Assembly: GCF_034355335.1 (NCBI RefSeq)
Contig: NZ_CP136422.1
Coordinates: forward strand, 2,514,501 to 2,578,500
Length of the DNA stretch: 64,000 bases
Source: Blautia coccoides
Lineage (GTDB): Bacteria > Bacillota > Clostridia > Lachnospirales > Lachnospiraceae
Direction: 5' to 3'
Below, in pieces: positions 44,830 to 52,845 of the stretch (its first letter is position 1; each line of letters begins with the position of its first letter). The notes beneath the pieces were generated by a model. That model saw nothing but the letters and a program-made list of their open reading frames with translations, searched no databases and was not told the DNA's origin. A program made the position numbers and the translations under genes.

Positions 44830-45366
44830 ATGAAGATAGAATGTTTTCCTGTGAAAATGAAAGAAGAGGAAGCTCTCAAAATCGCCGGAGGAGGAAAAAA
44901 CCCTATTATACGGGCATTGTTCGGAAGAAAGAAAATCAACCTCCGTATTATGTATCTGGAAAGCCGTTATATTACTTATGAAATGACATATAAAGACAAT
45001 ATTATCGTCAGGACCATCAAGAAGAAAAAAGAAGAGGACAGGCAGAAGATCCGAGTGATGGTGGAGGCCACCACATGTAGTGCATCTTATGTGGAGGATG
45101 ACATTGCCACAGAAGTAAAAGAGGTGGAAGAAAATGATATCCAGCCCACTTACTATGAAGACAAAAGGCTTACAGACTGCGGTGCTATCATGGCAGGACG
45201 GATGGTCAGACGTCATGTGGGAAGGAATTTAGCGATAAAACCGGTTGAGGAGAGAAAGGTATACCGTCCGTTTTATATAGCCATATATGGAGATATGGTG
45301 GAAGGTACAAAAGCCAGATATATGCCTATAGCGGCAGACGGAAATGTAGTGTGCAGAAACTTTTAA
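44830..45366 (+). CDS. Hypothetical protein of cluster B
   Basis: Soluble-looking, basic protein of 178 residues, starting MKIECFPVKMKEEEAL and ending ADGNVVCRNF. Middle section LRIMYLESRYITYEMTYKDN looks beta-rich; ATTCSASYVEDDIATEV and RLTDCGAIMAGRMVRRHVGR follow. Four Cys are spread through it. No signal or membrane segment. ATG has TGGAGG upstream. I do not recognise the family. Operon position between the symporter and a MIO-less lyase suggests a pathway-specific role. Confidence 0.6.
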   Translation: MKIECFPVKMKEEEALKIAGGGKNPIIRALFGRKKINLRIMYLESRYITYEMTYKDNIIVRTIKKKKEEDRQKIRVMVEATTCSASYVEDDIATEVKEVEENDIQPTYYEDKRLTDCGAIMAGRMVRRHVGRNLAIKPVEERKVYRPFYIAIYGDMVEGTKARYMPIAADGNVVCRNF

Positions 45367-45389
45367 AGGGGAAAAGAGGAAAGAATAAA

Positions 45390-46922
45390 ATGAAAAAGGT
45401 GATATTGGGCAAAAAACTGACCATAGAAGAATTTATGGCGGTGGTGCGGTTTCATGCAGAAGTGGATTTTTCTAATGAATACAGACAGCGTGTGGAGAAA
45501 TCAAGAAAGATCGTAGAGACGTGTGTGGAGGAAGAACGTGTAGTATACGGCACCACTACCGGTTTTGGCGCGCTGGTCACAAAGACCATAGGGAAAGAGG
45601 ATGCGGAGAAATTACAGAGGAATATAATACTGACCCATTCCACCAGTGTCGGGGAGCCATTCAAAGAGGAAGAGGTAAGAGCCATTATCCTGATGGTGCT
45701 GCAGAGCCTTGGCATGGGAGTCAGCGGTGTGCGCATGGAGCTGTTGGAGCGGTACCGGGATTTTTTGAACAAAGATCTGATACCGTATACACCACGGGAA
45801 GGTTCCGTGGGATATCTGTGTGCGGAGGGACATATCGCGGCAGCCTTGATCGGAGAGGGAAGAGCGTATTACCGGGGAGAACTCTCGGACAGCAAAACAG
45901 CACTTCACAGGGCAGGCATGGAACCCTTCGTGCTCAGCTATAAAGAGGGGCTGGCACTTCTGAACGGAACTTCTTCCCCTACAGCCCTGGCTGCTGTTGC
46001 CGTTTATGATCTGCTGAAAGCTGTGGAATCCGCCGACTTAGTGGCTGCCATGTCTTTTGAGATGCTGGGCGGGCTTCTGCGCGCCTATGATGAGAGTGTG
46101 TTAAACTGCCGTCCCCAGAAAGAGCTTCTGGAGACTGCCGACATTATCAAACGCATGCTGCACGGTTCCCAGGTGACAACAAAAGCCGAGGGGACTCATG
46201 TGCAGGACCCCTTATCTCTCAGATGTATCCCGCAGCTTCACGGCGCGGTGAAGAAGACATTAAGGGATGCCTGGGCTGCTGTTGAGGTGGAGATCAACGG
46301 ATGCGCGGACAATCCTATTGTGTGTGGAGCAGCGGATGACCCGCAGGTGTTTTCCAATGGAAATCCAGACGCGTCCTATGTGGGGATCGAGATGGATTCT
46401 GCCTGTATTGCGGCCACAGCGGCGGCGAAAATGTCCGAGCGCAGAAATGTCCGTTTTCTGGATGAAAAACTGTCGCCGTATCCTTATTTCCTGATCAAAA
46501 AGCCAGGGTTGAATTCCGGTCTTATGATACCCCAGTATACACAGGCAGGGCTGCTCAATGATATGAAAATTTTATCCACCCCGGCCTCCGTGGACAGTGT
46601 GACCACCAGTGCCAATCAGGAGGACTATGTATCCATGGGATACAACGCATGCAAAAAAGCTCTCGGTATAGCAGAAAAGTTTGAGTATGTTCTGGCAATC
46701 GAACTGTTCTCCGCATATCAGGCACAGCAGTTTGTGGATCCTTCCCTTACAAGAGGAGAGGGGACAAAAGCGGTACTGGAAGCCATGAAAGACCTGGTTC
46801 CGGTCATGGAGGAGGATATTTACCTGTATCCTTATCTGGAGAAGATCAGGAACTGGATCCATGACGGAGGACTGTTAGAGAGCGCGGGATGCGTGCTGAA
46901 AAGTGAAAAAAACAGAAAATAA
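45390..46922 (+). CDS. MIO-less HAL-superfamily lyase (copy 2 of 3)
   Basis: Aromatic amino acid lyase homologue of 510 residues. After GSVG (138-141) it reads YLCAEGHIAAALI then GEG, three residues shorter than true HAL, and the MIO tripeptide ASG is absent. The catalytic Tyr (VYGTTTGFG), the Asn of LLNGTS, the Arg in VQDPLSLRC and the Glu of SANQEDYVSMG are kept, whereas the HAL Tyr in QDPYSLRC is Leu. So the fold and base machinery persist without the electrophile. I infer elimination from a quaternary ammonium or other activated substrate. ATG 45390 follows AGAGGAAAG. Closest relative in the window is the lyase at 52846-54369, which shares the shortened loop. Confidence 0.75.
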   Translation: MKKVILGKKLTIEEFMAVVRFHAEVDFSNEYRQRVEKSRKIVETCVEEERVVYGTTTGFGALVTKTIGKEDAEKLQRNIILTHSTSVGEPFKEEEVRAIILMVLQSLGMGVSGVRMELLERYRDFLNKDLIPYTPREGSVGYLCAEGHIAAALIGEGRAYYRGELSDSKTALHRAGMEPFVLSYKEGLALLNGTSSPTALAAVAVYDLLKAVESADLVAAMSFEMLGGLLRAYDESVLNCRPQKELLETADIIKRMLHGSQVTTKAEGTHVQDPLSLRCIPQLHGAVKKTLRDAWAAVEVEINGCADNPIVCGAADDPQVFSNGNPDASYVGIEMDSACIAATAAAKMSERRNVRFLDEKLSPYPYFLIKKPGLNSGLMIPQYTQAGLLNDMKILSTPASVDSVTTSANQEDYVSMGYNACKKALGIAEKFEYVLAIELFSAYQAQQFVDPSLTRGEGTKAVLEAMKDLVPVMEEDIYLYPYLEKIRNWIHDGGLLESAGCVLKSEKNRK

Positions 46923-46991
46923 AGTCTGGATCTACGTCATCCGAAAAAGAAGAAAGTACCGGTAAAAAAGAGAAACAGAGGAGGAATTCAA

Positions 46992-48200
46992 ATGCAGCTT
47001 ACACAGCACCAGCAGGATATGCTGGACGGAAAATATGGAAAAGGGACAGCCTATGCCATGAAGATACAGGTGGCGATCGGAGAGTCCTTCGGAGCCGAAA
47101 AAATGGTTCCTATTACGAGAGCACATGTGGCTTTGTCGAATCAGGAGGCAGACCTGTGGTTTGCAGAAAAAATGCTGGCAGGAGGCGCAAAATGCCGTGT
47201 GACCCCAACAGTAAACCCCGGTTTTTGTCTGGAATTTTTCAAGAACAGGGATATGGTGGCACCAGAATATGCGGATCTGATGCAGAGAACACATAATGCC
47301 TACAAAGCACTGGGGGCACAGCTCAGCTATAACTGCACCCCTTATATCGATACCAATGTGCCAAATTACAGGGAGGTGACGGCCTTTTCTGAATCCAGCG
47401 CAACGCCTTACATCAACGCTGTGTGGGGAGCAAGGAGTAACCGGGAGGGTGCCAACAGCGCACTGTGTGCAGCCATTACAGGTTATGTACCGGAATACGG
47501 TCTTTTGCTGGATGAGAACCGGAAAGGGGATATCCTGGTGGACATACAGGCAGACGTAAAAAATGATTTTGACTATCATATCATCGGCATGCTGGGCAAA
47601 AAAATCGGGGAGGGTATTCCTGTCTTTACAGGATTTCCCAAGGAGACCATCACAAAAGAAGCACTGAGAAACCTGGGGGCACAGTTGAATACCTCAGGTG
47701 CCTACGGCATGTATCATATTGTGGGATTCACACCGGAGGCTCCCGATCTGGAGACTGCCTTTGGAGGAAAGAAGCCGAAGAAAACGGTGGTCATCACCAA
47801 TGAGGATAAAAAAGAGATCCTAAAAGAAATATCTCTGGACGGCAGCAGGAAAATTGATTTTGCCATGTTCGGATGCCCTCATTTCACACTGGAGGAAGTA
47901 AAGTATATCGCAGAAAAACTGGAAGGAAAGAAACTGGAAAAAGAAATGTGGATCCTCACCTCCAGCCATGTAAAGGAGATGGCAGTCCGTATGGGATTTG
48001 ATGAGATCATTACCGGCGCAGGCGGGTTTATAGTGCCTGACAGTTGTCCGGACCAGCCCTGCTGGAGACATCTGACAGGGAAAGTGGGAATCACGGAATC
48101 ACCGAAATGTGCCTACTATCCGCAGAGAAGAGGAATCCATTTTGTTATCCGTGATCTGGATACATGTATCGAAGCAGCACTCACCGGGGAGGTAAAATGA
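46992..48200 (+). CDS. Aconitase X catalytic large subunit (pair 1)
   Basis: AcnX (formerly DUF521) large subunit of 402 residues. Family start LTQHQQDMLDGKYGKGTAYAM and conserved Cys motifs YNCTPY, FGCPHFTLEE and PDSCPD are present; these bind the Fe-S or metal centre and substrate. Known AcnX enzymes dehydrate cis-3-hydroxyproline or, in archaea, phosphomevalonate. GAYGMYHIVGFTPEAPDLET and SSATPYINAVWGARSNREG are also family features. The matching small subunit starts one base after the stop. The real substrate here is unknown; a hydroxylated acid downstream of the lyases is a possibility. Confidence 0.83.
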   Translation: MQLTQHQQDMLDGKYGKGTAYAMKIQVAIGESFGAEKMVPITRAHVALSNQEADLWFAEKMLAGGAKCRVTPTVNPGFCLEFFKNRDMVAPEYADLMQRTHNAYKALGAQLSYNCTPYIDTNVPNYREVTAFSESSATPYINAVWGARSNREGANSALCAAITGYVPEYGLLLDENRKGDILVDIQADVKNDFDYHIIGMLGKKIGEGIPVFTGFPKETITKEALRNLGAQLNTSGAYGMYHIVGFTPEAPDLETAFGGKKPKKTVVITNEDKKEILKEISLDGSRKIDFAMFGCPHFTLEEVKYIAEKLEGKKLEKEMWILTSSHVKEMAVRMGFDEIITGAGGFIVPDSCPDQPCWRHLTGKVGITESPKCAYYPQRRGIHFVIRDLDTCIEAALTGEVK

Positions 48201-48201
48201 C

Positions 48202-48627
48202 ATGGGAAAAAAATTTAAATGCCATAAGATTTCTGAGGGACGCGCGGAAGCACAGGCCATTATATCAAAAGATCATATTATGTTCTACCTGATAGACCCG
48301 GCTACGGGAACAGTCATAGAGAAAGCGCATGATCTGGAGGGAAGATCCGTTGCCCATAAGGTGCTCATTTTTCCGGGCGGAAAGGGAAGTTCTGTGGTAC
48401 AGGCAGATGGTCTTTATCAGTTGAACCAGAAGGAAAATTCACCGGCAGCTATGATCATTGAGCACCCGGAAACCGTTCTGGTGTCCAGCGCCATTATCAT
48501 GGAAGTGCCCATGGTGGACCGGGTAGAGCCTGCGTTTTACCAAACCGTAAAAGACGGGGACAGGATCGTAGTGGACGCGGACCGGGAGATCATCGAAATC
48601 CTGGAGGAAACGGAGGAGTGCAAGTGA
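48202..48627 (+). CDS. Aconitase X small (swivel) subunit, pair 1
   Basis: Swivelling small subunit (formerly DUF126) of 141 residues. The signature loop is FPGGKGSSVVQADGLYQL; in the second pair and in most relatives the loop begins PGSKGS, with a Ser thought to be catalytic. Here the first Ser is Gly, so this pair may have altered chemistry. The 3' end overlaps the start of the next large subunit (GTGA). Confidence 0.82.
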   Translation: MGKKFKCHKISEGRAEAQAIISKDHIMFYLIDPATGTVIEKAHDLEGRSVAHKVLIFPGGKGSSVVQADGLYQLNQKENSPAAMIIEHPETVLVSSAIIMEVPMVDRVEPAFYQTVKDGDRIVVDADREIIEILEETEECK

Positions 48628-49925
48628 TTCATTTGACAAAGGAAGAACAGGATATCCTGGACGGAAAAAAGGGAAAGCTCTGTCAGACGGCACTGGAAAA
48701 TATTGTGCGCTATGCGCAGGTGCTGGGGGCGGACAGACTCTGTAAAGTGACAAAGGCCACAGTGTTCTGCGGCAGTCACAATTACCTCAATGTCTGTAAA
48801 AGTAAGGATTTCCATGAAGTATTTTCCAGGATGAACCTGGCCCGTGATGAGAGGATCGTCTTTGACAGTGTGGACAAGGATTGTTATGTGCAGTCCTGTG
48901 TGGCTGCCAGTGACCAGTATGACTACCAGATCTTTGACCAGCCCAAAGAGGAGTTTGACAAGAACAGTTACTATCTGGAGGAATCCAGAAAGGCGGGCGT
49001 TACCATAGCCGGTTCCTGTTCCCCTTATCTGATGGGATGGCTGCCTGTGCGGGGAGAGCATTTTGTGACCACAGAATCAGGTGTTACTATTATGGGCAAT
49101 TCCATCTGGGGAGCATGCTGCAACGCAGATGGAATCGAGGCGGCTTTCTGGTCAGCCATCTGCGGCAGGACGCCATACTGGGGATACCATGTGAAGGAAA
49201 ATCGTTTCGGAACCCATCTGATACACGTGGAAGCAGAGCTTAACTCACCGATCGAATGGGAAGTTTTGGGAAAAGCCATGGGAAAACGACTGCCCCTTAC
49301 CGGATGTACACCGGTTCTTACCGGCAATTTTGAAGGCGTGGACTTTGTAAAGCTGAAAAGCTTTTTTACGGCCCTTGCCATTACCACCAACTGCCGGATG
49401 TGCCACATTGTGGGGATCACCCCGGAGGCCAATACGCAGGAGGAGGCTTTCATGGGACATGAGGTGCAGGAGGAGTTCACATTGACGCAGCAGGACATCA
49501 ATTTAGCTTATGAGGAGCTGTGCAGCAAGGAAGACGGCTCTGTGGATCTTGTCAGTTTGGGCTGTCCTCACTATGATATTCATCAGATCAAGGAAGTTGC
49601 GGATTATATTTGTGGAAAAAAGGTACATGATGGTGTAAGATTTATGGTATGGACCGTGTATCCCATCAAGGCCATGGCTGATTTAAACGGATACACGAAA
49701 ATAATCGAAGATGCAGGGGGAACCATACAGACAAGTACCTGTCCGGTCACCATAGGTGACTGTTTCCTGAAGCACTACAAAGGGCAGGCCTATGACAGCC
49801 TGAAACAGTCCGGAAGCGTGCGCTCAGACGGCTGTGCCGAGCGTGTATATTATACGGACAAATACCGCTGTATCGATGCAGCAGTTTCCGGCGTGTGGAA
49901 GGAGGAGTACAGGTGGAGAAAATAG
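48624..49925 (+). CDS. Aconitase X catalytic large subunit (pair 2)
   Basis: Second AcnX large subunit, about 433 residues. Starts MIHLTKEEQDILDGKKGKLC and has GSCSPYLMGW, LGCPHYDIHQI and TSTCPVT at the three conserved Cys positions, plus HIVGITPEANTQEEAFMG. GTG start at 48624 overlaps the preceding stop and follows GGAGGAG; the first GTG at 48618 lies within that site. Clearly diverged from pair 1, so the two pairs probably treat different substrates or successive steps. Confidence 0.83.
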   Translation: MIHLTKEEQDILDGKKGKLCQTALENIVRYAQVLGADRLCKVTKATVFCGSHNYLNVCKSKDFHEVFSRMNLARDERIVFDSVDKDCYVQSCVAASDQYDYQIFDQPKEEFDKNSYYLEESRKAGVTIAGSCSPYLMGWLPVRGEHFVTTESGVTIMGNSIWGACCNADGIEAAFWSAICGRTPYWGYHVKENRFGTHLIHVEAELNSPIEWEVLGKAMGKRLPLTGCTPVLTGNFEGVDFVKLKSFFTALAITTNCRMCHIVGITPEANTQEEAFMGHEVQEEFTLTQQDINLAYEELCSKEDGSVDLVSLGCPHYDIHQIKEVADYICGKKVHDGVRFMVWTVYPIKAMADLNGYTKIIEDAGGTIQTSTCPVTIGDCFLKHYKGQAYDSLKQSGSVRSDGCAERVYYTDKYRCIDAAVSGVWKEEYRWRK

Positions 49926-50341
49926 TTCTGCAGGGCAGAGGTGTGATACCGGGCATTGTGGAAGGTGAGGCGCTTGTGTGCGCTGACAGCATTACAGGAT
50001 GGGGAGGTATCGACCCAGAGACCGGTGTGATAAAAGACTATGAAAACGTCAACAGAGGAAAATGCATAAAGGACACGATCCTGATCATGCCGGGCAGCAA
50101 GGGCTCCAACGGATGGTCCTGTTATTTCGGAGCTGCCAGGGCAGCCGGTTCTGCGCCTAAGGGATGGGCATTTTCCAAAATAGACAGCAGTGCCGGGGTG
50201 GCAAGCGCGGTTATGCAGATACCGACAGTGGTGGATTTTTCCAAAGAGGAGGATCCCTGTGTGCGCGTGAAGACAGGAGATTTTGTGAGACTTGACGGAA
50301 CAAAGGGCACGCTGGAAATCCTTAAGGCATGTTCGCAGTAA
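49913..50341 (+). CDS. Aconitase X small (swivel) subunit, pair 2
   Basis: Small subunit of 142 residues with the standard loop MPGSKGSNGWSCYFGAARAA and ahead of it GWGGIDPETGVI, both family signatures. GTG start at 49913 follows GGAGGAG and overlaps the end of the large subunit gene. Unlike the small subunit of pair 1 it keeps the PGSKGS serine. Confidence 0.83.
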   Translation: MEKIVLQGRGVIPGIVEGEALVCADSITGWGGIDPETGVIKDYENVNRGKCIKDTILIMPGSKGSNGWSCYFGAARAAGSAPKGWAFSKIDSSAGVASAVMQIPTVVDFSKEEDPCVRVKTGDFVRLDGTKGTLEILKACSQ

Positions 50342-50409
50342 AGAAAAAGTGATAGATTGAAGGCCGGGACCATGGCAGAGCCGGCACAGGAAGAGAGGAA
50401 TAACCTGCT

Positions 50410-51795
50410 ATGCTTGTGAAGAAGATAAAAGATTCAGAAGTGCAGATGATTCATGAGAAGTCTCTGGAGATTCTGGAGAGTGTGGGCGTGAATTTTGAAC
50501 ACCGTGAGATTCTGGAGGTGTTCAAAAAAAGAGGAATCCGTGTGGATGGACAGAGGGTTTATTTTGAGCGCTCCCTGACAGAGGAGTTATTGAGGGGCCT
50601 GAAACCCAGCTTTACCATAGAGACACCTTTTGCCAGCCTGAAAATAGGGGACGGAGGAAAGGCCGTCTCCACTGCCTCAGGTGCCATGACCATATTGAAA
50701 GACGGGGAGATCTGTACTCCCACAGTAAAAGATTATATTGACGGTACCAAGATGGATGAGACCAGCCGTTTTGTAAATCTGTGTTGTGTGCCGGGCATTT
50801 ATGCCTCGGATCTTCCGGACGGCAAGGTAGAATTGTTAAAGACGGTTCTGAGTCTGAAATATTCCCAAAAGCCACTGATCGCGTCCTGTGAGACGGGAAA
50901 AAGCGCGGCGGAATCCATTGAATTTATCAGGGATTTTTACGGAGAGATGGGAGAATATTTCACTATAGGTGTGGAGAATGTCATTTCTCCCCTTCGGTAC
51001 AGCAGGGAGGATGTGGCGGCAACCCTGGCCTATGTTAAGAGAAACCAGCCGGTTGTCATCACCTGCTGCTCTGCGCCGGGGATGACAAGCCCCATCACCG
51101 TAGGAGGGACCGTTGTACAGAACAATGCCGAGGTGCTGGCAGGCATTCTTATGACCCAGGTGGTCAACCCTGGTGTGCCGGTGGTCTACGGCAATGTGAC
51201 ATACAGTGCGGATATGCGCAAGGCTGTTCCCATTTCCTGGGGACCGGAGGTTGCGGTCTTTATGCAGTACGCCAAGGCAATGGCTGATTTTTATGGTATA
51301 CCATCCAGAGTGGGAGGTTCTCTCTCAGGCGCAAAGCAGCTTGACTGGCAGGACGGCGCGGAGACAGCCGTGTCTCTGATGACCACTTTTGACTGTGATA
51401 CGGATTTCATTTTCCATGCTTTTGGTGAGATGGACTGCCTCAATGTGTTCAGCCTGGAAAAATACGTGTTGGACGAGGAACTGCTGGAGGCCAGGTTCTC
51501 CGTGGAAAACTGTGATTATATAACAGAAGAAGCCATTCATATGGACATGATCAGGAGAGTAGGCCCCGGGGGAACTTATATGCTGGAGGATGAGACTTTA
51601 GAGCTGTACCAGAAAGAGCTGTTTCATCCCAAACTGTTTAACAGTGAGATTTACCACAACTGGAAACAGCTCGGCATGCCCTCTGTCATTTTGAAGGCAC
51701 AGGAAATGGTGAGGGAACGTCTGGATGCATACCGCCTGCCGGTATATGATAAACGGCAGACCCAGATGCTGGATGAGCTTCTGGCGATCTTGTAG
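50410..51795 (+). CDS. MttB-superfamily methyltransferase homologue, non-pyrrolysine (copy 2)
   Basis: Close paralogue of the protein at 41503-42894, 461 residues and collinear with it. Shared blocks include ISPLRYSREDVAATLAYVKR, CCSAPGMTSPITVGGTVVQN and GGSLSGAKQLDWQDGAETAV. No stop is read through, so no pyrrolysine. Starts at ATG 50410 with AGAGGAA upstream. A pair of diverged paralogues in one operon suggests two methylated substrates or two N-methyl states. No corrinoid partner is present here either. Confidence 0.82.
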   Translation: MLVKKIKDSEVQMIHEKSLEILESVGVNFEHREILEVFKKRGIRVDGQRVYFERSLTEELLRGLKPSFTIETPFASLKIGDGGKAVSTASGAMTILKDGEICTPTVKDYIDGTKMDETSRFVNLCCVPGIYASDLPDGKVELLKTVLSLKYSQKPLIASCETGKSAAESIEFIRDFYGEMGEYFTIGVENVISPLRYSREDVAATLAYVKRNQPVVITCCSAPGMTSPITVGGTVVQNNAEVLAGILMTQVVNPGVPVVYGNVTYSADMRKAVPISWGPEVAVFMQYAKAMADFYGIPSRVGGSLSGAKQLDWQDGAETAVSLMTTFDCDTDFIFHAFGEMDCLNVFSLEKYVLDEELLEARFSVENCDYITEEAIHMDMIRRVGPGGTYMLEDETLELYQKELFHPKLFNSEIYHNWKQLGMPSVILKAQEMVRERLDAYRLPVYDKRQTQMLDELLAIL

Positions 51796-51809
51796 AGAGG
51801 ATAATATTT

Positions 51810-52838
51810 ATGGTTGTTACAGTAAAAATAGAAGAGATAAAAGAGCTGATGAGAAAAGCTCTGGCCCTCAGAGGGATCACGGGGGAATATGCGGAATTTA
51901 TGATCTCCGATTATCTGGAATCTGAGCTGGAGGGACACAGGACCCATGGCCTGTCAAAGTTTCTGACTGTGGACGCAGGTCTGTCCAGAAGAAGCGGAGA
52001 GATGAAGCTGTTAAAACAAAAGGGCTGCTATGCCCAGGTGGACGGCAGCGGAGAGCTTGGGCATATTGCGGCTCTGTACTCCACCAATCTGGCGATTGCC
52101 GCGGCAAAAGAACACGGCGTGGGTATCACAGCCCTGAAAAATGTGGGGCGTTATTCCAGAATCACCCCCTATGCCAGAAAAATATCACAGGAGGGTCTTG
52201 TGGGAATGATAACCAATAACGGAGGCCCCGCCTGTGTGGCTCCTTTTGGGGGAGCAAGAGCCATGTTTGGAACGAATCCCCTGTGTTTTTCTTTCCCAAG
52301 CGGCAGAGGAAAGCCCTATATCTTTGACTTTGCCACATCCCAGAAGGTTTGGGGGGAGGTGCGCCAGGCAATTGTGGAAAACCGTCCTCTTCCGGATAAC
52401 TGTTTTATTGACGGAGAGGGAAACTTTACAACAGATCCTGAGAAAGCAGAGGCCGGTGTGCCCTTCGGGGGACCAAAAGGTTATGCCCTGTGTTATGCTC
52501 TGGAAGTGATGACAGGCGCTTTTGTGGGAGCGAAAATGGGATATGACGCCAAAGACGAGTATGATCTGGGCTATCTGTTTGTGGCATTTTCTCCGGATAT
52601 GTTTACGACTTTGGAGGCCTTTACAAAAGAGGTGGATGCTCTGGCTGACGATGTCCGCAGCTGTCCGTCTGCAAAACCAGGCGGCCGGGTGTTTGTTCCC
52701 GGTGAGATATTCGGGAGCAGACCGGTAGAGCAGATGCCCCCGGAGGATGCAGAGGTGGAAGAGGATGTTTACCGCAGACTGAAGATCATGAGTGTGTCCC
52801 TGGAAGGGGGATATGAGAATAATAAAAAATTGAATTGA
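51810..52838 (+). CDS. Ldh_2-family (malate/L-sulfolactate type) NAD(P) dehydrogenase
   Basis: Member of the Ldh_2 family of 342 residues, which reduces 2-oxo acids or cyclic imines such as pyrroline-2-carboxylate. Visible are EGHRTHGLSKFL (variant of the SHG motif with the catalytic His), VAPFGGARAMFGTNPLCFSF and PFGGPKGYALCYALEVMTGA (20 residues). The usual His-containing N-x-x-H segment is replaced by NVGRYSRITPYA, with Arg where His is expected. Together with RidA and AcnX it recalls hydroxyproline-type chemistry. Substrate inferred only loosely. Confidence 0.8.
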   Translation: MVVTVKIEEIKELMRKALALRGITGEYAEFMISDYLESELEGHRTHGLSKFLTVDAGLSRRSGEMKLLKQKGCYAQVDGSGELGHIAALYSTNLAIAAAKEHGVGITALKNVGRYSRITPYARKISQEGLVGMITNNGGPACVAPFGGARAMFGTNPLCFSFPSGRGKPYIFDFATSQKVWGEVRQAIVENRPLPDNCFIDGEGNFTTDPEKAEAGVPFGGPKGYALCYALEVMTGAFVGAKMGYDAKDEYDLGYLFVAFSPDMFTTLEAFTKEVDALADDVRSCPSAKPGGRVFVPGEIFGSRPVEQMPPEDAEVEEDVYRRLKIMSVSLEGGYENNKKLN

Positions 52839-52845
52839 GGTATAT

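Noticed and set aside
41503..51795. Pyrrolysine-containing trimethylamine methyltransferases
   Set aside because: Both MttB-like frames run full length without an internal TAG, so they are the non-pyrrolysine type.
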